The notes under the pieces are model-generated. The model was not told the DNA's origin. It saw nothing but the letters and a program-made list of their open reading frames with translations, and made no database searches. 64,000 bases of DNA from NCBI GenBank assembly GCA_036785705.1, contig JAWUZG010000138.1, positions 885,501 to 949,500 on the forward strand. The letters are read 5' to 3'. The translations under genes were made by a program, and so were the position numbers. Positions 35,825 through 46,860 of the stretch are shown here, piece by piece (within the stretch, counting starts at the first letter, position 1; each line of letters opens with the position of its first letter). This DNA comes from Acanthornis magna. Taxonomy: Eukaryota; Chordata; Aves; Passeriformes; Acanthizidae.

Positions 35825-36443
35825 GGGAAGAGTTTTTATGGAGTTCCTTAAATATTCAGTTTCTGTCTAATTTGATCTATTCCAAACATGTGAACAAAGT
35901 ATTTATGATACAAAATTAATCTTGAATCTTGGAGGTTCTCAGGGAGAATGACCTTTCTGATGGTAATAGCAGTGGCTGTGACAAGTTCAGTTTCAGTGAC
36001 TGCAGGGCCACGGGCTTCATGGGCAGCCCTGAACACCTCAGGCATAACTGGTGCTTTCCTGGGCTTCAGCAAGTCCTAGGTGGGTCTTGCTCAGACCTAA
36101 GGACATTTTGTACTTTGGGTGGTAAGAATATCCTGCTGTAGTGTGGATGATGAGGACATCCAGCCCATGCAGGATAGCTTTGCTCCAAGCCTAGAGCTTC
36201 CTGAAGAGTGTGGGAATCCTGCCTAGATTGTGGCAACCCTTCAGTTAAACGTGGGCTGGTTCTGATCAAGCATTCAGATTAAACATTTTGCTCTCAGCAA
36301 AATGTTTTTTCCTAATTTGCCGCGTCTGTGATTCAGCACTCACACCTCTCCACTGGGCAGAAAATGGATGGTGTCAAAAACCTCATGACCTGATTGGTTT
36401 TGTGCCCCACAAAGCCACAGCCTTTACAACCATGGCTTTTAAA
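35825..36443. other. Unique sequence, no feature seen
   Basis: A 74-residue minus frame (35848-36072) continues the open character of the neighbouring stretch, but it has no identifiable content. Confidence 0.5.
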
Positions 36444-36678
36444 GGTTTTTTTGTTTTGTTTTGTTTTTGTTTGTTTTGGGGTTTTTTGGGTTTTTTTTGG
36501 GGGGGTTTATTTTTTTGTTTGTTTTGTTTTTGTTTGTTTTGGGGGTTTTTGGGGGGTTTTTTTGGAGGGGTTGTTTTTTATGATTTTTGTTTGTTTTGTT
36601 TTTGTTTTTTTGTTTTGTTTTGTTTGTTTTTGGTTTTTGTGGGTTTGTTTTTGTTTTTGTTTTTGTTTTTTTGTTTTC
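36444..36678. repeat. 235-bp G/T-only tract with G-runs
   Basis: The plus strand is almost only T and G (GTTTT, GTTTTT and GTTTGTTTT units), with a few A and no C. Two segments carry long G-runs: 36478-36506 (G4, G3, G7 separated by T6 and T8) and 36541-36570 (G5, G6, then GGAGGGG separated by T5 and T7). The 263-residue minus frame (Lys/Asn/Thr-rich) and the Phe/Cys-rich plus frames are translations of this tract. Confidence 0.93.
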
Positions 36679-37263
36679 CTTAAGAGAATTGGTAGGATGG
36701 CCACTGCAAAGCCTGCAGTGCTGCTGCTGTAGCTGCAAGACAGCCAGCAGGTGATGGTGCCCTGTCCTCTCCTCCTCTTGGCTGTGACACAGAAATGGTG
36801 TCTGCTGGAATTCTGCTAAAATTCTGCTGGGCAGTGGGATGGGAGGAGGCAGCTCTGCAGGGCTGGGGGAGCTGGAGCTGAGAGTGCAGTTCGGTGCTGT
36901 GCACCAGGGATTTTCCTTTTCCAGTAAGATGTTTGCACAGAAAATTAACTCCTGCTCAGGCTCCTGGGGCAGATTTGTGTTATGTTGAGCCACGCAAGAT
37001 GTGTAAGTGATAGCATGAATTGCATCCCCTCTCACCCACCCCGAGCAGCATTTGCATTCCCACAGCCTGGAACGGGGCAGGAATATGTCCAGGAGGACAC
37101 AGGCTGGCTTTGTGTGGCTTTGGTGTCCACGCTGGACTGTCCACACACAGCACCCCACACCCCTGTCCCAGACCTGGGCTGGGAAAGAACTGAATGCCAA
37201 TAATCCAAATATCAATCCCATATCAATCATAGAAGATAGCTCTTTTGTTGTGACTTCTTTTGT
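36679..37263. other. Unique GC-richer sequence
   Basis: No repeat or exon is recognised. Frames here are extensions of the low-complexity frames to the left. Confidence 0.5.
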
Positions 37264-37600
37264 GTTGCAGTCAGGTCACAGAGCACCCATTGGTTTCTGT
37301 CTCGCAGCTCACAGACTAAGGGCTGATCATCTGCAGGTTGGGTAAAAATGGTTTATTGAGGATTTGTCTGCATGATTTCCACATGTCGATACTTTTAATC
37401 CCTTGCATCAGCCAAGAGAATAAGAAAAGAGTGAAGGAAAACCATTTATGTGAGAAAATATTAGAACTGCATCCTATCCTAGCCTATTATTTTAAAATGT
37501 CTCTGTGGAATACAATGTTTTCTGTAAAAGGCAGGGTGCCTGGCTTCATAAACCTTTATAAATTACCATCTCACCACAGCATCCAGCAGCTGTCCTAGTT
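37264..37600 (-). mobile_element. Possible LTR fragment, minus strand
   Basis: CAATAAACC occurs on the minus strand at about 37361-37353. It is followed by about 90 nt ending in ...CTGCAACA at 37264, which would fit the R-U5 end of an LTR like the one at 6.2 kb. The rest is too diverged for me to assign, and I see no second end. This is a weak call. Confidence 0.28.
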
Positions 37601-38639
37601 CCTCAAATTCGTTTTTAGCGTTTGAGGATTAAAAAGAATATAAACCACACACTTTTAAAACAAAGTTCCCAGTGGGTCCCACGCTGTGGGGAGGGGGCAG
37701 ATTCTTCTGTCTCCTGAAAGCTGACATTAGCCAGCCTTGCCGAGGAGTAATGGAATCAGAGAGCAGGAGGATTTGTTAAATCAGCTTGAACTCGTGGAAC
37801 TTGTGTTTTTGTGCATTTGCTTCTAGTGGAAAACAGTGGTGACACTATTGGGAGGAAAAACTAGCTTTAAAAATAATTTAATCTATCCACAGAGGAACTA
37901 TATAGAGAGGGGGGATTATTGTGGAAAAAGAGAAATGGTCCTTCATTTCTGCCAGCAATATTGTGCATTTCCCTCAGCAGAACTGAGGTTTTTCGGAGCT
38001 TACCTAGGAGTGGAAACATAATGATGGACAAACATCAGGAGACTTGCATATGTGTTTTTTTTGTTTAATACATAATAGATCTGGTTCTTGTCTTCCTTCT
38101 GGCTTAAAAGAGAGAAGAGGGGACCAAGATTTGCAAATGCCTTCATTTCCTTTTCATCAGCCTCCAGAAATTAAGCTCTTAAAGAAATACCTCTTGTCTG
38201 CATGGCAATATGAAGTAATTTTTTAAGTTTAGGATCCTTGTCGAGGTTTAGCTCCAGAGTCTGCCTCTAACACTCCTTCTCTGCTGCTGCTCATAAGAGT
38301 TGCTCTTATTTTTTGGAAGTTGCCAGTATTTTGCTCCTTGTAATTCTGTTTTTACCTGTGTATTGTTTGTGGATGTCACCCACCTGCTGTGTCAGGGAGA
38401 CTACAACCCCAACAGATGTTGATGTTGCTGGTTGCCTTTAGACTAACATAAAAATTCATCAGATTAAATATGGAGATGACCTTGCAATGAGAAACATGAC
38501 CAAGAAGTGGATAAGCTTGGTCTCTTGTGAATTTCATGCTAAAAAGTGGGAGTTTGACTTTTGTATAAAGGCCAGTGCTGTGTCCAGCCTGTATTTGAGT
38601 TTCTGTGCTTTTTCCTGTCTTGCTTATCATCATCAGCGT
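37601..38639. other. Unique sequence, AT-rich around 37.84-38.03 kb
   Basis: The part at about 37840-38030 (gctttaaaaataatttaatc) is AT-rich and repeat-free and may be conserved. Nothing else stands out. Confidence 0.4.
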
Positions 38640-38970
38640 AATTAGTTTGTTGAGGAGCTTAAACCTTCCCTGTATGATCGTCTCTAGTCCTTATATTTGC
38701 TCTATCATATCTAGCACCAACAGCACAGTTTTCCACCAAATCGCTGTTCCTGGAACAAGACATCCTTTCCTAATGTGAAGCTCCAGTCGCTGGCTGTGAG
38801 CAGTAATTGACTGTGGTGGGGCTTTGATGCTCTTAAGTATTTAGTCCTTCACGCTGTGCTCTTTGAATCAATACTTCCTTTGGTCTTTAAACTAATAGAA
38901 TTGCTCAGTGGATAAAATTTTGCTTGTGTTTCATCCACTTAGCTTGTTTCACTCTTTTGATAGATTAACT
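38640..38970. other. Possible conserved non-coding element
   Basis: Repeat-free, AT-leaning sequence keeps CpGs (gatcgtc, aatcgct, agtcgct, cacgctg) and has cagtaattgactg and ctttaaactaatag cores. Compositional evidence only. Confidence 0.25.
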
Positions 38971-39559
38971 CCATCGAGTGAAAATGATCACGTGCTTGTC
39001 ATATGCCCATGACAATAAACATCATCATATTTTCCCCTATGTGCTCCAGGACAGAGATAACTTGCAGCCTTTGAAAAGAATTGGGATGGATAAAATGAGA
39101 GTTGGGTGGAAAGCAGCAGCTGATTCTGGGGAAGGAGAAGCAGGGCAGAGAAGGCTGGGCACAGCAGAGCAGCTGGGCAAACCTCCACTCACCTGTGTGA
39201 ACGTAGAGCCTGCGCTGCCATCCGTCAGACAGGACAAGCTGTCACCTCTGGGCAGGAAATCAGGTGATTCTCAGCCAGCAGGGATGTCATAGCAGAGCCC
39301 TAAAGCTCCACGTGGGATTGAAAGCATCCAGCTTGTGGAACAGAGGCAACGACCAGGTGAGAGATACCATAGGGACAGGGTGAGGATACAGATGTGAGGA
39401 TATGGAAAACTGAATTTGGAGGACATGAGAAAGCCAGCAGGGTTCAGGCCTTGGGTCCCTGATGTAAAGGTGCCAAAGGATTCCATTCTGCTAGTGTGGA
39501 TATTGGTTACCTCAGTGCAAGTGTGGAGCTTTGGGCATGAAGAGGTTAAGTCGTCTACG
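38971..39559. other. Unique sequence, no feature seen
   Basis: A 104-residue plus and a 66-residue minus frame overlap at 38978-39292 without domains. No repeat is recognised. Confidence 0.5.
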
Positions 39560-39800
39560 CTCTTTTGTTTTGCCCTGCCTCTCCCTTCAGAAGAAGATTT
39601 GTCTATAAAGTTATTTTTAGACGCCTTGTGAGCAAATTTGGTGGGAAGACAGGCAGCCAGCAGCCCCCGGCGAGCTGCTAAGCCCACCCCTCTCAGCTTA
39701 CAGAACGTAATTAGCAGATAATCATGCCAAAATCGCAGACTCCAACAGGCTAATTTTATCGCGTGTGCTGACATCAGTAAGTCTGTTGAAAGTAAGTTGT
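39550..39800. other. CpG-retaining block, strong candidate conserved non-coding element
   Basis: About nine CpGs lie between 39552 and 39763 (gtcgtctacgc, gacgcc, cccggcgag, aacgtaatt, aatcgcag, tatcgcg), an unusual density for this window. Homeodomain-type cores stand among them: cgtaattagc (39706-39715), gataatcatg and ggctaattttatcgcg. No repeat is recognised. A 167-residue minus frame crosses it, but I see no domain in it. Confidence 0.38.
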
Positions 39801-41974
39801 GGGTTGTTGGTTAAATGTGTTTCCTAACTTGTTTATGAGTTTGTGTTCCTGCGTTCTGTGTAAAGGCAAGATTAAATGCTGGTCTTGTCACAGAGCAGCC
39901 ACTGGTGTTTTGGTTAGGTTAGATAACACAGGATATTTCCTAGCATTAAAATTGCATTTTATTGGGACCTGGTTGCTGCTAATGGTGTTTCCAATAATGC
40001 TGTCATGTTTTGCTGCAGGGTTGGTATGGAGAGTGTTGGAGCTTTGATTCAGCAACATATTCAGGCACGTGCTTTGAGGCACACTTATTCCACTAACCTG
40101 TAATTATATATCTATAAATGTATATATAAAAAACTGGAGGTGCCTGCTGGGATTGAGCTGTAATTTCCCATGATCTAAATGGAAATTAGACATGTATTTT
40201 TAAGTTACATTTATACTTAGGAGTTTTGCTAATTTAGGCCCTTAGTAACTCCTGCCATTTATTCAGCAAAGAAAAGTATGAAGTGTCAGATGGTTAGGCT
40301 GAACAGCTTTCAGGACCTGCTTATCTCTCTTAGTGATATGGTAAAATAAAGATATTTCTTAATAGAAAACACAGTCATCCTTATGGGTACATTAAATCCA
40401 AGACAGGTAGATATAATAAAAACTACCACTATTTCCTCCTGATAACAGAAAGATTAAGTTGGCCAAAGTTACAGGGTCGGAAATAGGCTCAGTAACAGGA
40501 ATCTATGGCACAGATGACCTGAAGAATGTAGGAAAGGAGCCCATCCTTCTGCTGTCTGATTTCTTGCCCATGAGCTTGGAAAATCTGACTCTGAGAGAGT
40601 ACCAGATTGCAGCAGGCAGAGGTGGGCTGGGCTGTCCCAGAGGTCAGCAAGGCAAGGGAAGCATTTGGGTTCCATTTCCTTTTGCAGAGAGTGTTTCTCT
40701 TCTGTGGACAGGTGAAGGTTTGGGTGTCACCAGCCCTGTGGTGGCCAGAGGAAAGGCGGGGGAAGCCGGGAGGTCTTTTCCGTTTCCAGATATGTCTCTG
40801 ATTTTGCAGAAGGACTTTTAATGAATTATCATCCTCCATAATGCCTCTCAGCTCCTGCCTGAGTCTCTTCCCTGCAGCGTTTTGGATCTGGCCTTATAGA
40901 AGCAAATGTCAGACGTGGGAGTCAGTCTCCCTCAGGTGAGCATTTAGTGTTTTGTAGGAGACAATAGACCTTTGTAACATGTTTTCATTTTGTAACACTT
41001 TCCATAGCAAAAAGTGTCTGTAGCTGAATTGAACATACCTTGAGTATTTGCTGCAATATTTATCCAAGTCCATACAGCTGTAAAGTCTTGCATATAGTCT
41101 CACCTGACATTTCTGTTCTTTGTGATTGCATCTTGTGCTTTCAGACTAAATAAGAAAAGCAGTGGGGAAAGTAATAGCTCAAGTTGAAGTAATAATTTGC
41201 TGACAGGCTAGCAAATATGTATTTGTCTAGCGTATAAACTTGATTCCTTTGTTCCCTGATCATGGTGGAGGCTACTTGCATGGAGGAAATATCCCTTGTG
41301 AAAGAGAGCCAAATTCACTGGGCTCCGGGTGTATTCAACTACTCTGTCTGCCTGTCATAGGGCAAATTAATTCAGTGGCAGAATATGGTACCACTGCCTC
41401 AAGCAGGTAAGTGCCATTCTGCAGGAAGCATAGTTCATCCCAGCAGCTGCCTTGTGAGCAGCATTTTGGAGTAGCCAAGAAGGAACATCCTGCATGCAGG
41501 AGCTGTGGTAGTAGCTTCAGAAATGAGATTGCAAGTCTGGTTCCATCACAAGTCCCCATTTTCCCAACCATCCATCTAAAGTTCACTCGGCAGCAGGCAC
41601 TGACTGCTCCATGCCTTCAAATTCAGGCAGTCTGAATGCATGAGTTGTGTCTAGCTCTCACTCCACACTTGTTTTTGTTGTCTAAAAGTTGTTTGCAGCT
41701 CTTTAGAGAGAGAAGAATCCCATGAGTGAAAATATCACCATTTGCTGTGAGACAGTTGCCAATGAGGATGTCTGTCCCATTGCATTGGGGATGATGGCAT
41801 TTGATAGTTGTTTGAACATGTGGATTTTTTTTGCCAGTCGCTTGTCAAAGACTTGATTTGCTCCATGGGAGAGGAAGGAGGGAGGTGGGAGAAGGAAAAC
41901 CTTCCAATGCTCTTGTGTGATGAGTTTGGGTTAATTTTCAGAGCTGGTGGGGGTGGGAGAGAGCACATACATAA
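39801..41974. other. Unique sequence, no feature seen
   Basis: An AT-dinucleotide-rich patch lies at 40101-40133. Overlapping frames on both strands at 40459-40839 (up to 120 residues) show no domain. Confidence 0.5.
40101..40133. repeat. AT-rich simple sequence
   Basis: taattatatatctataaatg followed by tatatataaaaaa; a low-complexity patch. Confidence 0.6.
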
Positions 41975-42255
41975 GCACATAGTGATAGGACAAGGGGGAA
42001 CAGTTTTAAATGAAAAGAGAAGAGATTTTTATTAGATGCTAGATAGAAATTTTTCCCTGTGAGGATGGTGAGGCCCTGGCACAGGTGCCCAGAGAAGCTG
42101 TGGCTGCCCCTGGATCCCTGGAAGTGTCCAAGGCCAGGCTGGACAGGGCTTGGAGCAGCCTGGGACAGTGGAAGGTGTCCCTGCCCATGGCAGAGGGTGG
42201 AACAAGATGATCTTTAAGGTCCCTTCCGACCCAAAACCATCCTGGGATTCTGTGT
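41975..42255 (+). mobile_element. CR1 LINE, 5'-truncated, plus strand
   Basis: A well-preserved 3' segment reads cacatagtgataggacaagg, agatttttattagatgctag, gcccagagaagctgtggctg, ggctggacagggcttggagc, gtgtccctgcccatggcaga and the terminal tcctgggattctgtg. It is among the least diverged CR1 copies in this window. Confidence 0.95.
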
Positions 42256-42796
42256 GTCCATGTTCATTTCCACTGCAGTCCCAGCAGAGATGATTGTTTC
42301 AGTTGTGATCCAGCTCCCAGAGGATCTGCAGTTTCATTTTGCCATCACTCTGTGCAGTTTCAGCCACGCCATGTGTCCTGTTCTCTGTGAGCTTCTCAGT
42401 GTGAATGCCATGGGGGTCTGGGCTCCAGGACACCCTCAGCTCGTGGGGGTTCAATGTGGCCTTCAATGCCATCCTTTGAAGTGGAACTCTTCCAGTAAAA
42501 CATTTCAGAGGAGAAAACAGTGAATTCTGATAAAACCAATATCCATTAGAGATTTTCTAACCAGATCTGTTTATTTTCCAGCTTTCTCAAGAATCTCTAA
42601 TTATTAAAAATCAATTGCACTCACTGTTTTTACTTGACTTCCAAGTCAGCTCTGAAGACAAACAGAAAAGTCAATGCTGGTAGCTCAGATTCTGCCAAAA
42701 ACCTCATGAGAATCAGCTACCAAAGTTTCTGTGTTTAAGCACTGACAGATGGAAATGGTGTCTGATACTTTAGTGTTCGTTAATTGAGCTCTCAAA
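42256..42796. other. Unique sequence between two CR1 copies
   Basis: Mixed to AT-rich sequence with no recognised feature. Its right part may belong to the ancient CR1 that follows. Confidence 0.5.
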
Positions 42797-43093
42797 GACG
42801 TGACAAGGTCCAATGGCTGGAAACCAAAGCCAGAAAAATTCAAATTGGAAATAAGGTACACATTTTTAACAGTGAGTGTAATTAAACTCTGGAACAGTTT
42901 ATCCGGGTATGTGATGGATTCTTCATGGTTTGATCTCTTCAAATCAAGAATGCATGTCTTCCTCAGAAATACTCCATGGCTCCAAGAGAAATTCAGAGGC
43001 TCAATACAGATTTTTTAAAATGTAATTGCATGACCTGGATGATGCAGGAGGTCAGGCTATCATATCTAAAGAGACAAGAATCTGTGAATCTAA
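42797..43093 (+). mobile_element. Ancient amniote-type CR1, 3' UTR fragment, well preserved
   Basis: The order of blocks matches the 3' region of an old CR1 lineage that I recall from turtles and crocodilians as well as birds: gacaaggtccaatggctgga, aattcaaattggaaataagg, cacatttttaacagtgagtg, gtaattaaactctggaacag, tcttcaaatcaagaatgcat, then gatgcaggaggtcaggctat and a worn end agaatctgtgaatcta. For an element that old the match is unusually easy to read over about 170 bp (42800-42970). That could mean it is less decayed than expected and under constraint. The family assignment is from memory. Confidence 0.8.
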
Positions 43094-44405
43094 ACCCAAA
43101 CAAGTCCCTTGATTCCAAGCCCTGCATTTAAACTTAATTTGCACCCAAATTCCCCCTCACTTCATTCTGTCTGCTTGGAGAAACAAGACAGATTTTCCAA
43201 GGCAGTAATTTGGGGAGTTTAATGCAGTCTTTTCATCTATGAGGATTTTGGCCAAGATGCTGAAGAGCTTGAACCTTCCCTTTGGGCTTTCTCATCCCAG
43301 GTCTCAGGTGGTTAGCTAGAGCTGGCCCTGTGGTCAGAAGTGCTGCTGAGCAGTCGTGTCCTGGGGAGCCAGGTATTCACTCCCCACTTCCCCATGCTTC
43401 CAGGAACACCCTTCTCCTCTGCTTGTAATGATGGGAATTCTGCACATCTCCAGAGTTAAATTTGTCTTGGTGCCATGCAGCTCTTACGTTCTCCGGAGTT
43501 AATTAGTGGTGCTGTGAAAGCTGAATCGTGAAGTGCATCAAGAATGATGCACAGCTTAGGAAAAAGTCAGGCCAGTGGTGTTTCAGGCACCTCCTTTTTC
43601 CTGAGGTTCCACATGCTGTTTCCCCAGTTTCACTTTTATATGTCACATTGTAATGACTGGCATCTCAGCCACAGGGACTGGATGCAGTTGCCAAGAAAAA
43701 CAGAAGGTGGGAGAGGTGTATTAATTGGCTCCAAGTTTCTCTAAAGGGGCTTTTCTTACCAGAAAGAAACTGTTCAGCAGTGCAGTAACAGGTCATACCT
43801 GGAGAGCAATTGGGTTTCCTCAGTCTGAAGACATCTACAAACCACAGTAATAATACAGCAGTAATATCAGTTTGACTTTTAAGGGACACCTGAGGATGCA
43901 AAGGAATTGCCCTTTATTAAAAAGGCCAGAGCAGAATCTCTCTTGGTGCACATCAAATACAGAATACAGATCTCTCACAAGGATCCTTTGCTGGAGAGGG
44001 GAGGAGAACAGTGGGTGGAGAACAAGAGGAGTCAGCAAGGGAATTTAACCTTTAAGGACCTTCCTCAACAACCTTGCTTTGCAAAGAAATCTTTGCCATG
44101 GGAGCATCTTCTCGCCCATGAGTGAGCACTTTCTGTGTGCACAGAGAGCAGCTGGTGTTTGTGGGAGACCTGGTTGTACCCATCCTGTTTCACTGTGATA
44201 AAGCAGATCATCCTGTGAATCCTGGGCTGGAGGGAGAACACACAATGAAGTTTTTCTTTGTTCTCTCTAGGCTCAGTCATGGAACCTGAGCAGTCTCAAT
44301 AGCTATTTTGTTGTGTATCATCTGTTTAGTGAAGTGTTCAGAAGCACCCTTGGGTTTGGGGGAGCATCTGACAGAAGTTTGACAGAACATTTGGGTCTTC
44401 ATGAA
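43094..44405. other. Unique sequence, no feature seen
   Basis: Frames of 66-78 residues overlap on both strands near 43544-44280. None is recognisable. Confidence 0.5.
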
Positions 44406-44460
44406 GATCACAGAATTGTTTAGGTTGGAAGACACCTCAAAGATCATCTAGTTCCACTGT
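44406..44460 (-). mobile_element. CR1 LINE terminus, minus strand
   Basis: gatcacagaattgtttaggt, then gaagacacctcaaagatcat and ctagttcca, the reverse complement of the CR1 3' end. Only about 55 bp is recognisable. Confidence 0.88.
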
Positions 44461-45762
44461 GGGTCAATGGGTCCTCGCTTTTTTTGTTGGATGGTATCAT
44501 TTTAGGACAAGAATTTAGGGGTTGGTTAAGGCAGTGTCTTCTGTGCCATGAGCAAGGCAGAAGGGACTGCAGGGCAGCAGCTGTGGGACAACCTGCCCCA
44601 GACAGTTTTCTCCTGAGTCAGACCCCACATGTGATGCTGGGAGACAATCAATGAGTGCAGACATGAAGTTACATGTTTTAGTTTGGATCTTTGGACATTG
44701 TGCATGTCTCCAGGACTGTTTATTGATTCCTGGCATTCGTAACTGCATTTATTCTCAAGGAGCTTTGCTCTTCTCTGCAACCCAATATACTTTATAACAA
44801 GATCTCATAGCCATCATGTACTTTGGTATTTTTGTAGAGGGAAACCTGGCAGCTGTGGGGGTTGGGGAGGCTTTGGAGCATTCACGTGCTGCCTGGAATG
44901 ACTGCTTTGGGAAAGGCTCTGCCTGCTATATGTGCTGTTATTCTGAAGCCTTGCATTATTTCCATAGGCCTCATTCTTGGTCCTTTGTTTTATTGGAGAT
45001 GGGTTGGATGGACCAACAGCACAGCACAGTGTAATGTGGTGAGGTATGTGTTTTGAGTATGATGATGATGTCATGGTGTTTAGTTGTGTGTTATTATCCA
45101 GAACTCGTGGGTCCAAGGTTAGCTGCAAAGAACTGAAGGCAGTAGTGGTGTTTTTGAATTCTAGAAGATGCCTTGCAGTCTTTGGCTGGGCAAAATGCTG
45201 TCCCAGTGTCCTGCTGCTAATGATACAGAGGCACCCAGCGTGTGCCATAACCACTGCAAGTGGAACCCAACAGGGGAAGAAGAGGAAGAGCATCCTGGTG
45301 GCTCATTCCTTGGTTCTGCCTCTGTCTGCAGTCCTGCCCCTGCCAGGCTGTCACCTCCTCTGTGCCTCTGCATCCCAGGAAAGTGGCCAGCAGAGGCAGC
45401 ACATTGTTTTAACCTCATCTGGGATGATTTGCCATCCTTTGGCATATTTATGTAATGTCTGTGTCACAGACAGGGTGATGCCAGCGTGCAAGAGTCACAA
45501 CAGAGCGTGCCAGCACTAGGTGTTGCCTGTTGCAGCACCTTTTCTGCTTTTACTGCTCTGAATCTGTGACCTACTGCACACAGAAGACAAAACATTTGTT
45601 TCCTCTTTTGGCCCTGTATCTTTATTTTCGTTCAACCCTTATCAGTTTTGTGAAATTCCTTACTGCTGACTTATATTCATTGCCATTACTGTTTCTTGTT
45701 TTCCATGGAGAAAAATTTCCCATTTACTTTTTACTTTATGATTTGGCTTTTTCTTGTCCTCT
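44461..45762. other. Unique sequence, no feature seen
   Basis: Open frames of 157-159 residues run on opposite strands (44814-45293 minus, 45046-45519 plus) and overlap, which argues against either being a gene. Confidence 0.5.
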
Positions 45763-45794
45763 AAGCCTGAGCAGCTTTTTTCCAGCTCAGGCTT
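45763..45794. other. Perfect 10-bp inverted repeat with 12-nt loop
   Basis: AAGCCTGAGC (45763-45772) and GCTCAGGCTT (45785-45794) are exact reverse complements around a T-rich loop. An RNA from this strand could fold here. There is no miRNA-length stem and no gene context. Confidence 0.7.
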
Positions 45795-46504
45795 CTTTCT
45801 TTTCCATGGGATTGTGGTTCATCTGTGCAGGGAGGAAAATGATCTTGAACAGCTCCCAATTATCATTCAGATTCCTGCTCAAATTCTTTCTTTCGGTTGT
45901 TTTGCTTTGTAATTATTTTCAGCTTTGTTAAGCTGCCATTGGAAATCATCAAGTAGATACATTACTCATTTGGACTTTATTCTATTTGCACATAACAAAT
46001 GTAATCAAATCAGTCTCTTGTACCTAAGCTGCTCCTATATTTCCACATTCTGTCATCAGTTCCCCTTGATCTGCAAGAATGAGGTCTAATATAGAATTTC
46101 TTCTATGTTAGATGCAATTGGTTTTGTGTCTGGATATTTTTAAGTATAATTTTAGGAATTCTGAGCACATTTTTAGTATTTGCAGCACAAGGCTCCAACA
46201 TATGGCTTTCAAAATTAAATCCCCACAGAAATGCAGCTCTCTTTCTTGAGTGAAATAACTATGTTTACAATAGCTCAGTGCTGCATGAAAATGATACTGT
46301 TGTTAGTAATATTGAACAGAATTTCGAAGAGTTCAATAAATATTTCTGTTTCTTACAAGGGAAAAAGGGAGATCATGTGATCATGTCCTTTAACAATTAA
46401 ACACCTTTTATACTGAGTGAGTATTGTATAGCAGCTCTTAATTAGAGATAATAAATACCAGCAAGTAACATCTGTGTGGAAGAATTTTAGCTGTGTGCCA
46501 TTAT
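45795..46504. other. AT-rich sequence, possibly old transposon-derived
   Basis: The part at 46020-46250 (gaggtctaatatagaatttc, caacatatggctttcaaaat) vaguely resembles antisense pieces of ancient LINE sequence, but not enough to call. Confidence 0.3.
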
Positions 46505-46736
46505 TTTTTAAGGGATAAACAAGGTGGCTCACAGAGCTACAGATTTTTCTGCCTGACATTAATCCTAGACAAAATAATGGAATTGCTGATAGGGCATGTA
46601 ATTAGTAAAGAATTAAAGGGATTAATGAAAGTAGTGTCAATCAACATGGGTTTACAGAATATAGTTCTTGTCTAATAAGATTTTTTTTTCCAGGAAGATT
46701 ACAAATTGTGTTGATAAATGTAAAGGTACTGATGTG
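46505..46736 (+). mobile_element. Ancient CR1, RT part, left piece
   Basis: The plus strand translates in part as LDKIMELLIGHVISKEL followed by a decayed match to the palm-entry region of CR1 reverse transcriptase (consensus type: GK-MEQLI---ISKHL). The nucleotide run caacatgggtttacagaata then corresponds to the HGF block. It is interrupted by a younger CR1 tail and continues from 46861. Confidence 0.65.
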
Positions 46737-46860
46737 AAAAACTTCTGGGAAGGCCTGAGGATTGTGATCTGATCTCATGGCTGACCCAGCTTTGAGGAGC
46801 AGGCTGGACTAGATGACCTCCTGAGGCCTTTTCCAACCTGGAAAACCCAGGGGTCCTGTG
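46737..46860 (+). mobile_element. Younger CR1 tail nested in the ancient CR1
   Basis: The right part reads like a CR1 3' end: gcaggctggactagatgacc, tcctgaggccttttccaacc, then ggggtcctgtg. The RT homology of the older element stops before it and resumes after it. The left limit is approximate. Confidence 0.6.

Noticed and set aside
36439..37230. 263-residue minus-strand Lys/Asn/Thr-rich frame
   Set aside because: It is the translation of the G/T-only tract and its flank; low complexity explains its openness.
39271..39774. 167-residue minus-strand frame considered as an exon
   Set aside because: It crosses a CpG-bearing non-coding candidate but has no domain; the block's texture fits a regulatory element better.
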